Shown here piece by piece: positions 63,486 through 64,000 of a stretch of DNA of 64,000 nt. The stretch is taken from the NCBI GenBank assembly GCA_040216765.1, contig JAVJON010000015.1, positions 124,001-188,000 on the forward strand. Direction: 5' to 3'. This DNA is from Marinibaculum sp040216765. Its GTDB lineage: Bacteria > Pseudomonadota > Alphaproteobacteria > Ferrovibrionales > Ferrovibrionaceae. The position numbers were made by a program, and so were the translations under genes. A model generated the notes under the pieces. That model saw nothing but the letters and a program-made list of their open reading frames with translations. It was not told the origin of the DNA and made no database searches. How positions within the stretch are numbered: the stretch's first letter is position 1; each line of letters opens with the position of its first letter.

Positions 63486-63677
63486 CCGGCGCTGCCGCGG
63501 CGGACGGCCGCTGCCAGCGGGACGATCCCGGGCGGGCCCGGGGGACGCGTGTCCGCATGCGGGGGGGCGAGGCCCCTGCCGGCAGGGTCGCGCCGGGCGG
63601 CCCCCTGGCTGACGGGGCCGCGATCCTCCGCGGCAGGCAGCTGGCCCAGCCGTGCGTGCAGCCGCTGCAGGGTCAGG

Positions 63678-63926
63678 CTACGCCAGAGCAGCATGGCCGT
63701 CCTTCGCCAGCGGCACGAAGCCGCCGGTTGTGTCGCGGTCCGCGGCGCCGTTGCGGCAATGCTGCGCGCCGGTCCCGAGCATCCGCCCCGCATAGTCCAG
63801 ACAACGGCCGCAGCGCGGCGGACCCTGCAGTGCCGCATAGACGGTCACCGGACAGGTGGAGCCGAGTTCCGCAGCCTTGGCGCGGATCTCGCGGTCGTTA
63901 TGGCCATTGCAGAGGCACACGATCAT
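63678..63926 (-). CDS. bfd: Bacterioferritin-associated ferredoxin
   Basis: The 82-residue protein has the BFD-like [2Fe-2S] cluster cysteines Cys4, Cys6, Cys39 and Cys42 (MIVCLCNGHNDREI and PPRCGRCLDYAG). Bfd reduces the haem of bacterioferritin to release stored iron. It is convergent with bfr rather than co-directional, so the two can be regulated separately. The 192-bp gap between their 3' ends shows nothing I can identify. Confidence 0.93.
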   Translation of the reverse strand: MIVCLCNGHNDREIRAKAAELGSTCPVTVYAALQGPPRCGRCLDYAGRMLGTGAQHCRNGAADRDTTGGFVPLAKDGHAALA

Positions 63927-63965
63927 GGGCCGCCCTCGCGGTCGGAACGCACTGGTCTGTGCCCC

Positions 63966-64000
63966 TATCTTGGCGCCTCCGTTTGAAATTGCAAGTGATT
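63966..64000 (-). promoter_or_regulatory. Possible bfd promoter and partial Fur-type site at the window edge
   Basis: On the minus strand TTGCAA (63994-63989) is followed 16 bases later by CAAGAT, a weak -35/-10 pair. On the plus strand the window ends with AATTGCAAGTGATT, which resembles the left half of Fur boxes of the TGCAAxTGATT...ATTTGCA type. The right half would lie outside the window. Confidence 0.3.

Noticed and set aside
63549..63986. 145-codon plus-strand frame opposite bfd
   Set aside because: It is the complement of bfd, whose four cluster cysteines make the minus-strand assignment clear.

Overview
The window is about 64 kb of very GC-rich DNA with dense, short-spaced, often overlapping genes. 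Its gene content fits an alphaproteobacterium, most likely Rhodospirillales in the broad sense. Supporting genes are a large-type NAD-glutamate dehydrogenase, an SDHAF4/DUF1674 gene beside htpX and rsmB, a Bfr/Bfd pair, and several SPINDLY-type glycosyltransferases. Taxonomy is inferred from gene content only. I saw no rRNA, tRNA, CRISPR array or insertion sequence.

Left part (1-25.2 kb): a protein- or surface-glycosylation island. It opens with the 3' end of a sugar aminotransferase gene, then a two-domain protein with a dioxygenase-like C-terminus and a TPR-GT41 transferase (both minus strand). Next comes a 7.4-kb gene for a 2,475-residue Ser/Thr-rich protein made of about 25-residue repeats, with its own promoter and a strong intrinsic terminator. 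Three more GT41-like genes follow (12.9-18.4 kb). A tightly coupled plus-strand operon comes next (18.7-25.2 kb): an acetolactate-synthase-like ThDP enzyme, an FkbM methyltransferase, an SDR, a PseC-like aminotransferase and another TPR-GT41 transferase. My main hypothesis is that this locus makes an unusual amino sugar and that some of the GT41 enzymes attach sugars to the giant protein or to another surface protein such as flagellin.

Middle part (25.2-47.7 kb): an overlapping ATP-grasp/CocE-hydrolase pair, an atypical SDR, gmhA-rfbA (sugar precursors), trkH, an EamA exporter, the NAD-glutamate dehydrogenase, a UMF1-family MFS transporter, a Tat-exported PhoX phosphatase, and the minus-strand run purH-folB-folK. 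A sixth GT41 protein with a long TPR region follows at 45.4-47.7 kb.

Right part (47.7-64 kb): a fused MazE/MazF remnant that keeps a 12-bp palindrome upstream, then a minus-strand polysaccharide operon: rpe, heparinase-like protein, family-4 glycosyltransferase, a secreted alpha/beta hydrolase, a WecA-like sugar-1-phosphate transferase and a CapD/WbpM-like dehydratase. Housekeeping genes close the window: a Tat-exported amidase, rsmB, htpX, an SDHAF4-like gene, DUF2461, a TfoX-like gene, acs, bfr and bfd.
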